A stretch of 64,000 bases of DNA, from NCBI GenBank assembly GCA_963716925.1, contig CAVQUX010000012.1, forward strand, positions 1 through 64,000, given 5' to 3'. The translations under genes were made by a program, and so were the position numbers. Under the pieces are notes generated by a model that ran no database searches, was not told where the DNA came from, and saw only the letters and a program-made list of their open reading frames with translations. Shown piece by piece: positions 16,470-25,783 of the stretch. The stretch's first letter is position 1, and each line of letters starts with the position of its first letter. Source of the stretch: DAISKN01 sp963716925 (lineage in GTDB: Bacteria > Acidobacteriota > Vicinamibacteria > Marinacidobacterales > SMYC01).

Positions 16470-17597
16470 ATGAGCGTCGATATCAGTCCACCTCAGATTG
16501 AAGCAGTGACGGTAGACGATTCACCGAATCCGATTGACAGAGTACGGGAGCGCTCCGGAGGGGCTGGCAACTCGGCAGTATTGACCGCGCTCGTCGTTTT
16601 GGCGGCTTTCTACACCATCTATTTCGCCCGAGACCTGCTCCTTCCAATCACCTCTGCGTATTTTCTGAAGCTCGTGCTCACGCCTTTGGTGCGATGGCTG
16701 AAACGGCGGGGCGTGCCAGAGGCACTGGGCGCCGCTCTGGTGCTCGGCGTCACGCTGGCCGCGGCCGGTCTGACCTTGTATCAGGTCATCGGGCCGGCGA
16801 ACGACTGGATGGCGCGCGCCCCGACGATTCTGCAACAGGCCTCGAGCGAGCTACGCGCCTGGAGGAAACCGGTCGAGAACCTCAGCCGCGCCGCGGAGCG
16901 GGTGGAGGAGCTTACCGAAGTCGCCGCGCGTGAGAAGACTCCCTCGGTGGAAGTACGTGAGCCGCGGCTGACGAGCCTACTCTTCGAGAGCACCAGCGAT
17001 TTCATCGAGGCGGCGGTCGCGACCCTGGTCCTGCTCTACCTGCTGCTCGCATCCGGCGACCTCTTCCTGAGAAAAGCCATCACCCTTCTCCCCCGGCTCG
17101 AGGACAAGGTCGCGGCAGTCGACCTGTCGCGGGAAATGGAGAGGAACGTTTCCAGTTATCTCGTGACCGTCACCTTGATCAACCTCGGCCTCGGCCTCGT
17201 GGTCGGCGGCTGCATGCAGTGGCTCGACATGCCCAACCCCTACCTCTGGGGAATGGTCGTCGCCGTCCTGAACTTCGTGCCCTATCTGGGGCCGCTCGCG
17301 AGCGTCTTCATCCTCACGCTCGCCGCCTACGTTACGTTCGACGACATCGGCAAGGCGTTTCTCGTCTCCGGGGTGTACTTCGGCGTGAATGCGGTCGAAA
17401 GCTACTTCATCACCCCTGCGATTCTCGGCCGGCGCATGCGCATGAACTCGGTCGCGATCTTCATCGCCATGATCTTCTTCGGTTGGGCCTGGGGAATCTA
17501 CGGTCTGCTTCTGGCGGTGCCGATTCTGGCGATGCTCAAGCAGCTCTGCGAGCGCATCCGGCCTCTGCATGCGGTCGCAGAGCTCATCAGCGCTTGA
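16470..17597 (+). CDS. AI-2E family transporter (PerM-type permease)
   Basis: A 375-residue inner-membrane protein. The frame is open upstream, but the ATG at 16470 gives a normal family N-terminus followed by a first membrane pair (AVLTALVVLAAFYTIYFAR then L-P-I-T-S-A-Y-F). A soluble stretch lies near residues 110-165, then several membrane segments. The family signature region NFVPYLGPLASVF is present at about residues 265-277, followed by FITPAILGRRMRMNSVAIF. These proteins are exporters or channels of small molecules; the substrate cannot be told from sequence. The gene converges on the L,D-transpeptidase with 21 bp between their stops. Confidence 0.88.
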   Translation: MSVDISPPQIEAVTVDDSPNPIDRVRERSGGAGNSAVLTALVVLAAFYTIYFARDLLLPITSAYFLKLVLTPLVRWLKRRGVPEALGAALVLGVTLAAAGLTLYQVIGPANDWMARAPTILQQASSELRAWRKPVENLSRAAERVEELTEVAAREKTPSVEVREPRLTSLLFESTSDFIEAAVATLVLLYLLLASGDLFLRKAITLLPRLEDKVAAVDLSREMERNVSSYLVTVTLINLGLGLVVGGCMQWLDMPNPYLWGMVVAVLNFVPYLGPLASVFILTLAAYVTFDDIGKAFLVSGVYFGVNAVESYFITPAILGRRMRMNSVAIFIAMIFFGWAWGIYGLLLAVPILAMLKQLCERIRPLHAVAELISA

Positions 17598-17618
17598 ACG
17601 AGCCGGCGAGAAAAGGGT

Positions 17619-19385
17619 TCAGTCGAAATCGGCGGCGAACGGACCGAGGGCCAAGCCATCGGTCGGGACGGCCCGCTCTTCCGGGAGACGGGACCCCAAA
17701 TCGTCGTCGAGGCCGTAAATATCGTCGCGAAAATGGACCATGCCGTCGTCGGCTCTCCAGGCCGTGAAGTAGACGATGTAGATGGGGACGGGCTTGACCA
17801 GTCGGAGCACGCGTTCTCCCCCGTCCGCGGCCGATTTCTCCAGAGCGTCTTCACGGAAGCGCTCGGGGAAGAGGTGCCGCGCCAGCTCCAGAGGTCGGCC
17901 CAATCGGATGCAGCCGTGGCTGAACGCGCGCGCGTAGCGGTCGAACAGATGGCGCGACGGCGTGTCGTGAAGGTACACCCGATATTCGTTGGGGAACAGG
18001 AACTTGATGAGGCCCAGGTCGTTCGCGGGGCCGGGTCTTCGGCGGACCCGATACCGGCCCTCCCGCAGATCCGCGGCTCTCAAATCCCGAGAGGAGACGA
18101 GCGATCCGCGGGCGTCGAGAATCTCGAAGCTCGCGCGCTCCAGATAACTCGGGTCGGTCGCCGCTCGGGGCGCGATCTCGCCGACGGCGATGGATTCCGG
18201 CACGTTCCAGTAAGGGTTGAGAACGGCGACCTCGATCTCGTCCTCGAAGATCGGCGTGGGACTTGAAGGGGCGCCCACGATGACGGGCATGTCGAGGACC
18301 GCCTTCCCGGCTAGAAACGCTCGGAGGCGAAACTCGGGGATGTTGACCCAGACGAAATGCTCGCCCAGATTCTCGGGGAGCCAGCGACGGCGCTCGAGAT
18401 TGATCTCCAACTGGCGGACTCTTTGCTCGACGGGCACGTTCAAGGCCGCGAGCGTCCTGCTCCCGACGCGGCCGTCGGGGTTCAGCCCGTGGCGCTCCTG
18501 GAACCGGCGTACCGCGGCCTCGAGCCCGGCGTCGAAAAGAGGGCTCTCCAATCGAGCCACGAGGTCTCCGGTGACCCGCAGGCGCCGGCGAAGGGCGAGG
18601 ACTCTTTCGGAGCGGTCGCCGGGCTCGAGAGAGAGGCCTTCCTCGATGCTCACCCAACCCCCGGCTTGCTCGATGCTCCGGTAGTAAGCAAGCGCGCGCC
18701 GAAGGGACGTGTAGCTCTCGTGAGATCGACCGAGGTCTCGAAGAGTCTCGATCACCCCGACGTTCCCGGCGCGACCGAAGACCCCGGCCATATCGGGCGA
18801 CCGATCCCGGATGTTCCAACTCTCTTGCGCGCGAGCCGACGGCTGCCGTCCCTCGACGAGACCCTTCGCGATGAGAAGGAACGCTGACGAGAGAGCCCAC
18901 TCCAGCTCGGGAATGGCGTGAATCCCGGAACCAAGGCGATGGGGATAGGCAAGTCCCAGCAAGTGCCCTATCTCCGTCAGACGGTGCTCGTCGCTCCACA
19001 GTCTCTCGCGGCTCGGACCCGCCAGGAAGGCGAGCAGGCTCTGTCCTTCCTCGCTCAGCGAATGCGGCGTGACCCAGAAAGGACGATAGCCGTGTTGCTC
19101 GTAGATGCGCCGCAGAGTCTTCGCTTCGCGACCGAGTTGACTCCGGGTCAGATGACGAAGCCCAGATTCGATCGGAGCCCAGGAATCGCGCGGAGCGGGG
19201 GCGGGAACCGGAGGAACGGCGAGCTCAGAGAGACCCTCGGGCGCCGGGAGGGAGCGGACTCCGCGAGCGCACGCGAGGCTCGCGAGCGTCATCAGCGCGA
19301 GCATGGCGGCGAGAGAAGCGACGAGGAGGGCGACGAGCACCACCGATGCTCCGGCTCCGCGATGGGATATGGACTGCGAGCTCAT
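17619..19385 (-). CDS. L,D-transpeptidase of the YcbB/LdtD type
   Basis: A 588-residue periplasmic cell-wall enzyme that forms meso-DAP to meso-DAP (3-3) crosslinks. It has an N-terminal membrane segment or signal (about residues 12-40), a large scaffold domain, a peptidoglycan-binding domain (about 255-310, FQERHGLNPDGRVGSRTLAA), and a YkuD catalytic domain (about 345-510). The catalytic motif S-H-G-C-I-R-L-G starts at Ser489, with nucleophile Cys492. An upstream lid-like region with F-P-N-E-Y-R-V-Y-L-H-D-T-P is typical of the LdtD group. The presence of Mpl nearby also points to a DAP-type wall. Start chosen at the ATG giving a full signal. Confidence 0.9.
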   Translation of the reverse strand: MSSQSISHRGAGASVVLVALLVASLAAMLALMTLASLACARGVRSLPAPEGLSELAVPPVPAPAPRDSWAPIESGLRHLTRSQLGREAKTLRRIYEQHGYRPFWVTPHSLSEEGQSLLAFLAGPSRERLWSDEHRLTEIGHLLGLAYPHRLGSGIHAIPELEWALSSAFLLIAKGLVEGRQPSARAQESWNIRDRSPDMAGVFGRAGNVGVIETLRDLGRSHESYTSLRRALAYYRSIEQAGGWVSIEEGLSLEPGDRSERVLALRRRLRVTGDLVARLESPLFDAGLEAAVRRFQERHGLNPDGRVGSRTLAALNVPVEQRVRQLEINLERRRWLPENLGEHFVWVNIPEFRLRAFLAGKAVLDMPVIVGAPSSPTPIFEDEIEVAVLNPYWNVPESIAVGEIAPRAATDPSYLERASFEILDARGSLVSSRDLRAADLREGRYRVRRRPGPANDLGLIKFLFPNEYRVYLHDTPSRHLFDRYARAFSHGCIRLGRPLELARHLFPERFREDALEKSAADGGERVLRLVKPVPIYIVYFTAWRADDGMVHFRDDIYGLDDDLGSRLPEERAVPTDGLALGPFAADFD

Positions 19386-19573
19386 GAGACGTCGAAAAGC
19401 AACGCCCGTGCCATCCGACGAGGCGAGATGGACCCGTCGCTTCTTCGCGGGAACGCGGCAGCGAAGGGCGATCCGAATACAACGTTCGACGTAGCGTCCG
19501 GTGCGAAGGAGCGTAGGCGCGTCTAAGGCACGTCAGCAGGCACGCGAGGACGTTTTTCCCGGGTAGGTCGAAG

Positions 19574-19777
19574 TTACACGCACCATCCGGCATTCTGCGA
19601 AAACTGGGTCTCGAGCGCGGCGGCGTCGCCTCGGTTCAGGACGCGGACGTCGCTCGAGCGACTTCGGTCCAGGGCGAATCGGTCGATTCCGGCCGCTGGT
19701 CTCGTTCCGTCGGGACGCGTCGAAATGCGCAGCCCGCCGTCCGGCAGCCCGTGGACCAGAGCGGGAATTCGATCCAT
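19574..19777 (-). CDS. small hypothetical protein (67 aa)
   Basis: A 67-codon frame with ATG at 19777 and GGGAGG six bases upstream. It reads MDRIPALVHGLPDGGLRIS, continues through an Arg/Asp-rich middle and ends QFSQNAGWCV. It is soluble, with no signal or membrane segment. It is divergent from the FHA gene starting 20 bp away, so the two may share a control region. No family is recognised. The ribosome site and natural residue mix support it. Confidence 0.5.
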   Translation of the reverse strand: MDRIPALVHGLPDGGLRISTRPDGTRPAAGIDRFALDRSRSSDVRVLNRGDAAALETQFSQNAGWCV

Positions 19778-19797
19778 ACTGTGCCTCCCAACCAGCT

Positions 19798-21291
19798 ATG
19801 GGGGACAAGTCCGTGGACAAGCTCATCATCCATCACGGGGAGCGCGTGACGGAGCACGACCTCCGCGATACCCCGGTCGTCATCGGACGCGATCCGGAGT
19901 GCGATCTGTTCTTCGCCGACAAGAAGCTCTCCCGGAAGCATGCCCGGGTCGAGCGCTTCGGGGAGGGAATTCGTCTCGTCGACCTCGAAAGCCGCAACGG
20001 CACCTGGGTCAACGAGATGCGGGTGGAGGCGCACGAAGTCGCTCCCGGGGACGAGATCCGTCTCGGCGGTCTCCGGATCCACATCGAGCGGGATCAGGAA
20101 CAGGAGATCCCGGAGACCAATCCACGATCTTTCTCACCACGGAAGCACGCCTCCTCCCGATCCGGGCACCGTCGCGCTCTCCTCCGAAGCTCTCCAGAAT
20201 TCGATGCCGCGACCTCGACCGTGAGCCCCTCTTCCGACGACTCTTCCACCGTGTTTCTCTCGTCTTCGCCCTCCGGTGCATTCGCGGAGCTCGACGAAGC
20301 CGATGAGACTTTGAAGAAGCCCGAGCCCGAGAGGACCGTCGTGCTTCCCGGGCAGCTTCCGGAAGGCTTTACGACACCGGCACCGTTGTCTTTCGCGGCC
20401 AGGCGGATCCGAGCCTCCAGGAAGCGGCAACGCGGCTGGCTCCCCGGGAACCGCAGGTCATGGAGTCGATCGAGCTCCTCGAAGAGGAAGAGCCGGATGC
20501 GTCCGAGCGCTCGCTCACGGCGTCGGTTACTTACGTGCCCGCGAACGAAACCGGCGGCCGGGGCTGGGCGGCGAGATTCGCGCCGCTCGCGGCGGCTCTC
20601 GGAGTCTTCGCCCTCCTGGTCGTTGCGCTGCCGCTGCTTCGAATTCTGAGTGCCGCTCTCGTCGAGGAGTCTAGCTCCCGCGGTCGAGCGCTGGTCGATC
20701 TCCTCGCCGCCGCGAACGAGACGGCTCTCGCCGAAGGTCGAGTGCAGGAGGTCTCCGTCGAGAGGGTCGCGGCGGAGCCCGGAGTCGTCTCCGCCTACAT
20801 CCTCACTCCCGCCGGCGAGGTGCTGGCGCCCAGAGACCGCGCGGGCCAGGCGCCGGCCCTCGACGGGCTCTCGGGCGGGATCGCCGACGTGCGAAGCTTC
20901 CGCGAGAGCCGGGACTGCGAACGGCGACCGCATCCTCGCCCAGCCGGTGATCCATCGCGGCCGGCGGGTCGGAGTGGCGGTCTTGATCCACCGCTCTCCC
21001 GGCGCCGGATGGCCCTGGCTGGCGCTCCTCCTCGGCTCGCTCCTTCTGGCGATCGCCGTTGCCGGCCTGGTGCTGCTCGCGAGAAGGATGACGGTGAGTC
21101 CGCTGAACGATCTCCGCGACGAGGTGGACGCGCTCAGCGAGGGACGAGGGTCCGCCCTTCCCGTCGAGCGGCCGTACAGCGAGCTCTCTCAGCTCGCCTC
21201 CAGCCTGAACCGCGTGCTGGCCGCGCGCCAGGCGATCTCCGGCGGCGGACCGATCGATTCGAGAAAACCACCGGCGCAGGACCGGCATTGA
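19798..21291 (+). pseudogene. FHA - membrane - HAMP-like protein, broken by two frameshifts
   Basis: One gene is spread over two frames. Residues 1-100 form an FHA phosphothreonine-binding domain (VVIGRDPECDL, LSRKHARVERFG, SRNGTWVN). Near 20365 the sense moves to another frame, which reads RLYDTGTVVFRGQADPS, an acidic linker and a membrane segment (FAPLAAALGVFALLVVALPL). Near 20915 it returns to the first frame: TANGDRILAQPVIHRGRRVG, a second membrane segment (WLALLLGSLLLAIAVAGLV) and a HAMP-like helix ending about 21291. The design is FHA inside, a small external sensor, and HAMP inside, about 498 residues. Sense is kept on both sides of each break, so single-base sequence errors are as likely as inactivation. 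Confidence 0.72.
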
Positions 21292-21355
21292 GGGCGCTCC
21301 CGGCGCTATGCTACCCTTGCCGCCGGTGCCTTTCGATCCGCGCCGTCCCGATTCT

Positions 21356-21718
21356 ATGAACGAAACCGCAAGCCGCAAGGAATACCCCTGTCTCGTCGTT
21401 CACAATGCGGAAGGGGATCCCGTCCGCCACCTCATCAAGGGGCGCGAGGCCACCATAGGCCGCGAGCCCACGAACGACATCTGCATTCGCGATCCGCTGG
21501 TGAGCAAGCACCATGCGAGGATCATCATCTCGAATCACAGCGTCACGCTGTTCGACCTCGGAAGCGCCAACAAGACGCGGGTGAACGGCCAGGTGGTGAC
21601 CCAGGCGACGCTGCGCTACGGAGACGAGCTGACGTTCGCGCGCGTGAAATGCGGCCTGGTCCTGGCCGCAGTGCCTCATGCCGAAGACGCTTCGGTCCCG
21701 GAAGGGCTCACGTTGTGA
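21356..21718 (+). CDS. FHA-domain protein
   Basis: A 120-residue protein that is almost entirely one FHA domain: strand ATIGREPTNDICI, then LVSKHHARIII, then LGSANKTRVNG, with the Arg, Ser, His and Asn positions used for phosphothreonine binding. The start at 21356 (MNETASRKEYP) is chosen because the domain follows directly; another ATG at 21308 adds a Pro-rich leader. Neither has a good ribosome site. Its stop overlaps the GTG of the YqeY gene (GTGA), so they are translationally coupled. It follows the FHA-HAMP gene and may share its phosphoprotein partner. Confidence 0.85.
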   Translation: MNETASRKEYPCLVVHNAEGDPVRHLIKGREATIGREPTNDICIRDPLVSKHHARIIISNHSVTLFDLGSANKTRVNGQVVTQATLRYGDELTFARVKCGLVLAAVPHAEDASVPEGLTL

Positions 21719-22167
21719 GCCTCTCGGAGCGCATCCAGAGCGATCTGGTGAACGCGATGAAGAGCAAGGAAGCGCTCAGACTGAGCGTTCTGCGCATGGC
21801 CAAAGCGGCGCTGAAGAACAAAGAGATAGAGCTCAGGAGGCCGCTCTCGCCCGACGAGGAGAACCAGGTTCTGCAGACCCTGGTGAAGCAGCGCACCGAG
21901 TCCATCGAGGCGTTCGAGAAAGGCGGCCGCGCCGATCTCGCGGAGAAAGAGGGAAAGGAGCGGGACCTCCTCCGGACGTACCTCCCGGAAGCGGTCTCGG
22001 AATCCGACGTCGAGCGGGTGGTGGTCGAGGTCATCCAGGATCTCGGGGCGAGCTCGGCCAAGGACGTCGGGGCGGTCATGAAGGAGGCGCTCGTCCGCCT
22101 CAAGGCGACGGGGAAGACCGTCGACGGCAAGGCGGTGAACGCCGTCGTGCGCGCGAAGCTTTCTTGA
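21715..22167 (+). CDS. GatB/YqeY domain protein
   Basis: A 150-residue protein of the YqeY family, a stand-alone version of the tRNA-binding tail of the GatB amidotransferase subunit. It begins with GTG overlapping the upstream stop. The helical N-terminal half has L-S-V-L-R-M-A-K-A-A-L-K-N-K-E-I and the C-terminal half has KDVGAVMKEAL and A-V-N-A-V-V-R-A-K-L. The length is normal for the family. The next gene starts at a TTG overlapping its stop, so it lies inside an operon of cell-wall and FHA genes. A role in tRNA amidation is possible but not shown for the family. Confidence 0.9.
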   Translation: MSLSERIQSDLVNAMKSKEALRLSVLRMAKAALKNKEIELRRPLSPDEENQVLQTLVKQRTESIEAFEKGGRADLAEKEGKERDLLRTYLPEAVSESDVERVVVEVIQDLGASSAKDVGAVMKEALVRLKATGKTVDGKAVNAVVRAKLS

Positions 22168-23085
22168 GCACTCCGGTCTCGAAGCCGAAGGCGGTCGGAG
22201 CCGGCGCCGTCATCGGGGTCGTCGCGCCGGCGAGCCCGGTCCGGAAAGAGTTCGTCGATGCCGGCGTCGCCGAGCTCGAGCGCCTCGGCTTTCGGACGCG
22301 CCTCGGCCAGAGGCTCTACCACCGCGGCCGCTACACCGCCGGGACCGCCTCCGACCGGCTCCAGGACTGGGTCGAGCTCTGGGACGATCCCGAGGTCTCC
22401 GCTCTCTTCTGCGCCCGGGGCGGCTACGGGAGCATGGATCTGCTCACCCGCCTCTCGCCCGAGAGGGCCCGAGAGAATCCCAAGGCCGTGCTGGGCTCGA
22501 GCGACGCCACCGCGCTCCTCGCGTTCCTACTGAGCGGAGCGGGGCTGGTTTCTTTCCACGGGCCGATGGTGGCGCAGCAGATCGCGCGGGGCGAATACAA
22601 TCGCGAGAACCTGCTCTCGATTCTGGGGTCGATCGACGCGCCGGGGACGATACCGGTCGAGACCGTCGAGCGGCTGCACCCGGGCTCCGCCGAAGGACCT
22701 CTTCTGGGAGGTTGTCTCTCGATCGTCGCCGCCCTCGCGGGAACGCGTTTTCTTCCCTCGTTCGCAGGGCGCAATCCTCTTTCTCGAGGACACGCAGACC
22801 AAGCCCTATCAGATCGATCGGATGCTGACCCAGCTTCGCCTCGCGGGGCTCCTCGACGGCGTCCGCGGACTCGTCTTCGGCGAGATGCCGGGCTGCGAGC
22901 AGCATCCCGAGCAGGGCTACACCCTGCAGGAGATGCTCCGGGACTGGACCTCGGACCTCCGGATCCCTGTGCTCTTCGGGTTCCCGTCCGGCCACACGCG
23001 CTCGAAGGCACTGACGCTGCCCCTGGGCGCGCGCGCGCGACTCGACGACGACGGCCTCACCCTTCTCGAAGGGGCGGTTTCGTGA
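22164..23085 (+). CDS. LD-carboxypeptidase, peptidase family S66 (one frameshift)
   Basis: Cleaves the terminal D-Ala from murein tetrapeptide in wall recycling. It starts at TTG 22164, overlapping the YqeY stop, and reads STPVSKPKAVGAGAVIGVVAPAS. The nucleophile Ser lies in LGSSDATALL, the Glu in LFLEDTQTKPYQIDRML, and the His in FPSGHTRSKALTLPLG, so the S66 triad is complete. The frame breaks near 22763, where TTCGCAGGGC carries one base more than the expected TTCGAGGGC; sense continues to the stop at 23085. The intact triad on both sides and the essential-looking context favour a sequence error. It overlaps the Mpl start (GTGA), and both act in peptidoglycan recycling. Confidence 0.85.
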
Positions 23086-24507
23086 TCGGGACTCTCCCCG
23101 CCTCCGCGCGAATCCACCTCCTCGGGATCTCGGGGACGGCCATGGCGTCTCTCGCCGGTCTCCTCGAGGAGCGGGGGTTCCGGGTCACGGGCTCCGATAA
23201 CGATTGTTACCCGCCGATGTCGACGCTCCTCGCCGAGCTGGGAATCGAAGTGCGCTCTCCCTACGCTCCGGCGAATCTTCCCGCCGAGGCGGATCTGATC
23301 GTGGTGGGAAACGCGCTCTCGCGCGGGAATCCCGAGCTCGAGGCGGTCCTCGAGCGGCGGCTTCGCCTACGTCTCGATGCCCGAGGTTCTGAAGGACCTC
23401 TTCCTTCGCGGCCGCGCTTCCGTCGTCGTCGCCGGCACGCACGGCAAGACCACGACGTCGTCCCTCACCGCGTGGCTCCTGGATTCCGCGGGGCGCGACC
23501 CGGGTTTTCTCATCGGGGGGGTCCCTTCGAACTTCGGCCGGAGCTTCCGCGCGGGCACGGGCGAGGCCTTCGTCGTCGAGGGCGACGAGTACGACACGGC
23601 GTTCTTCGACAAAGGGCCGAAGTTCCTCCATTACCTTCCCACGGTGGCGATCGTCTCCAACGTCGAGTTCGATCACGCCGACATCTACCGGGACGCCGAC
23701 GAAGTGGAGAGGGCGTTCCGCCTGCTCGCGAACCTCGTTCCCCGAAACGGCCTCCTCATCGCGGGAGTCGAGAGCGAGCGGGCCCGCCGGGTTGCCGAGA
23801 GCGCGATTTGCCCGGTCGAGAGCTTTGCCGTGGAAGGTGAAGCGGACTGGACCGCAGAGGTTCTCGAGAGCGGCGCCGAAGGCACGCGGTTCCGACTCCA
23901 GCGGAAGGGCGTCGAGATCGTCGAAGCCTCCGCGCGGTTCTGGGGACCGGCGGCGCTCCGAAACGCCCTCGCGGCGACGGCCGCCGCCCATTTTCTCGGC
24001 TGCTCCAGCTCCGAGATCGCACGGGGCCTGTCGACCTTCTCGGGGGTCAAGCGGCGGATGGAGGTGCGGGGAGTCGCGGGAGGGATTACCGTGGTGGACG
24101 ATTTCGCCCATCACCCGACCGCGATCCGGGAAACGCTTCTCGCGGCGCGCGGTCGTTTTCCCGGAGCTCGGGTGCTCGCGGTCTTCGAGCCGCGCTCCTT
24201 CACCTCGAGGAGCCGCGTGTTTCAGAAAGAGATGGCGGAAGCACTCGCTCTCGCCGACGAGGTGACCCTCGCCCAGGTGTTCTCATCGAGTCGCCTTCCA
24301 CCCGAGGAAGAGCTCTCGGAGGAGAAGCTCGTCTCCGACCTCGCCGCTTCGGGAATCGAAGCCGCTTTCGTTCCCCGCGTGGAGGAGATCGTGGCTCGAC
24401 TGCTGACGCGGGCGAAGCCGGGGGACGTCGTCCTGGTGATGTCGAACGGGAGCTTCGGCGGCCTGCACCAGAAGCTTCTGGACGCCCTCGCGGCAAGTAC
24501 TAGGTGA
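23082..24507 (+). CDS. mpl: murein tripeptide ligase Mpl (one frameshift)
   Basis: A Mur-ligase that joins recovered tripeptide L-Ala-D-Glu-mesoDAP to UDP-MurNAc. The GTG at 23082 overlaps the preceding stop. The N-terminal Rossmann part (R-I-H-L-L-G-I-S-G-T-A-M-A-S) runs to about 23350. There the sense changes frame at GAGCGGCGGC (one extra base) and continues FAYVSMPEVLKDLFL. The ATP loop is GTHGKTTTSS, followed by the acidic motif VEGDEYDTAFFD, SNVEFDHADIY, and the C-terminal domain with DDFAHHPTAIRETL and VLAVFEPRS. Total length is about 475 residues. With the LD-carboxypeptidase it forms a wall-recycling pair. The last 8 bp overlap the convergent kinase gene. Confidence 0.88.
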
Positions 24508-25675
24508 CTCCCGCGGGCTCCCGTGGACCGTCGACGGGAAGCAGGAATCTCACGAGGGTGCCGCGCTCGGGACGACTCTCGATCTCGATCTCCCCGCCGT
24601 GCTGTTCCACGATCTTCTGCGCCGTTACCATTCCCAGGCCGATTCCCTCGGACTTCCCGTACGAGAAGAACGGCTCGAATACCCGGTGGCGGATCTCCTC
24701 CGGGATGCCGCAGCCCCTGTCCTCGACTTCGATGAGCGCTTCTCCCGCTCGGGACGTGCAGCGGATGGTGAGAACTCCGCCTCCGGGCATCGCCTGACAG
24801 GCGTTGGTGGCGACGTTCCAGAGCGCCCGCTCGAGCCTGGCGTGATCGACCCGGACCTTGGGCGCTTGGGCCGATGAGAGCTCGACGACGATACCGCGGT
24901 CCTTGTAGTGCCGGCGCAGCCTCTCGGCGAAGCGCCCGAGGTAGTCGCCGAGATCGACCCACTGGGGCGCGAGCTCCGGCCGCGCGCCGCGGGTGAACTC
25001 GAGGAGCTCCGACACCATGTGGGCCAGTCGATCGCATTCCTCGATCATGAAGCGCCCGTAGTCGCGCCGCTCCGATTCGGCGAGGTCGAGGCCGGCGACC
25101 ATGCCGGCGTAGCCGCGGAGCGCCGTCAGCGGCCCGCGGAAATCGTGGACGATGGTGCCGATCATCCTGCCGACCGCCGAAAGCCGCTCGAACTGGATGC
25201 GCTCCTGGGCCAGGTGGATGTTGCGGAGCGCGGTCGACGCGTGCTGCGCGAGAAGCGAGAGGAGCTTGACCGACTCCGCGCGGGCGTCGTCGGGAGTGCG
25301 AAAGAAAAGGACTCCGAGGAGCTCCTCCTGATACCGGAGCGGGATGGCGCTCCGTCCGTCCGGGAGCTCTCGCGAGAGAGTCGTCTCCACAGGGTTGCCT
25401 CCCGCCCTCGGGAGCTCGAGTCGCCGCCGGAAAGTCTCTCGCTCGGCCGCGGACAGGTTGCCAGCATCCGGCTCTACGGGGAACCAGAACGTCCTGGAGT
25501 GAATCGAATCGCAGCCCAGATAGATCACGTCCAGGGGAAGGCCGCCGAGGAGCCGCGATCCGGCTCGATGGGTTTCCCGGAGGATGTCGCGGAGGTCGAA
25601 GCTCCCCGCCATGGCGACGCCGGCGGCGCTCAGGAGCTCGAGCCGCTCCGCGCTCTCGCTCGATGGATCGTTCAT
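24500..25675 (-). CDS. GAF-domain sensor histidine kinase
   Basis: A 391-residue cytoplasmic kinase: GAF domain (about residues 15-160), DHp with G-T-I-V-H-D-F-R-G-P-L and His177, then HATPase_c with N-box WNVATNACQAM, G1 VEDRGCGI and G2 SEGIGLGMVTAQKI. The short DHp and the F-x-P-F-F-x-x-x-K-x-x-G pattern are typical of the NtrB-like HPK4 class. The frame is open to 25762, but a sigma-70 promoter puts the transcript start near 25747, so the ATG at 25675 is preferred. No partner regulator is adjacent. Confidence 0.88.
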   Translation of the reverse strand: MNDPSSESAERLELLSAAGVAMAGSFDLRDILRETHRAGSRLLGGLPLDVIYLGCDSIHSRTFWFPVEPDAGNLSAAERETFRRRLELPRAGGNPVETTLSRELPDGRSAIPLRYQEELLGVLFFRTPDDARAESVKLLSLLAQHASTALRNIHLAQERIQFERLSAVGRMIGTIVHDFRGPLTALRGYAGMVAGLDLAESERRDYGRFMIEECDRLAHMVSELLEFTRGARPELAPQWVDLGDYLGRFAERLRRHYKDRGIVVELSSAQAPKVRVDHARLERALWNVATNACQAMPGGGVLTIRCTSRAGEALIEVEDRGCGIPEEIRHRVFEPFFSYGKSEGIGLGMVTAQKIVEQHGGEIEIESRPERGTLVRFLLPVDGPREPAGVT

Positions 25676-25753
25676 GAGTCCGGGAGACGGCAGTCGCGGA
25701 AGACCGGCTTTCCGGGGGACCCCGTTCTCGGCTGCGCTGTTATGAAGACCTTT

Positions 25754-25783
25754 ATTATACATGACCTCCGGGCGGCATGTTAA
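25754..25783 (-). promoter_or_regulatory. sigma-70-type promoter for the GAF kinase
   Basis: On the - strand TTAACA (25778-25783) and TATAAT (25754-25759) are separated by 18 bp. The predicted start is near 25747, giving a leader of about 70 bases to the ATG at 25675. The -35 hexamer overlaps the start codon of the divergent gene. Confidence 0.65.
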
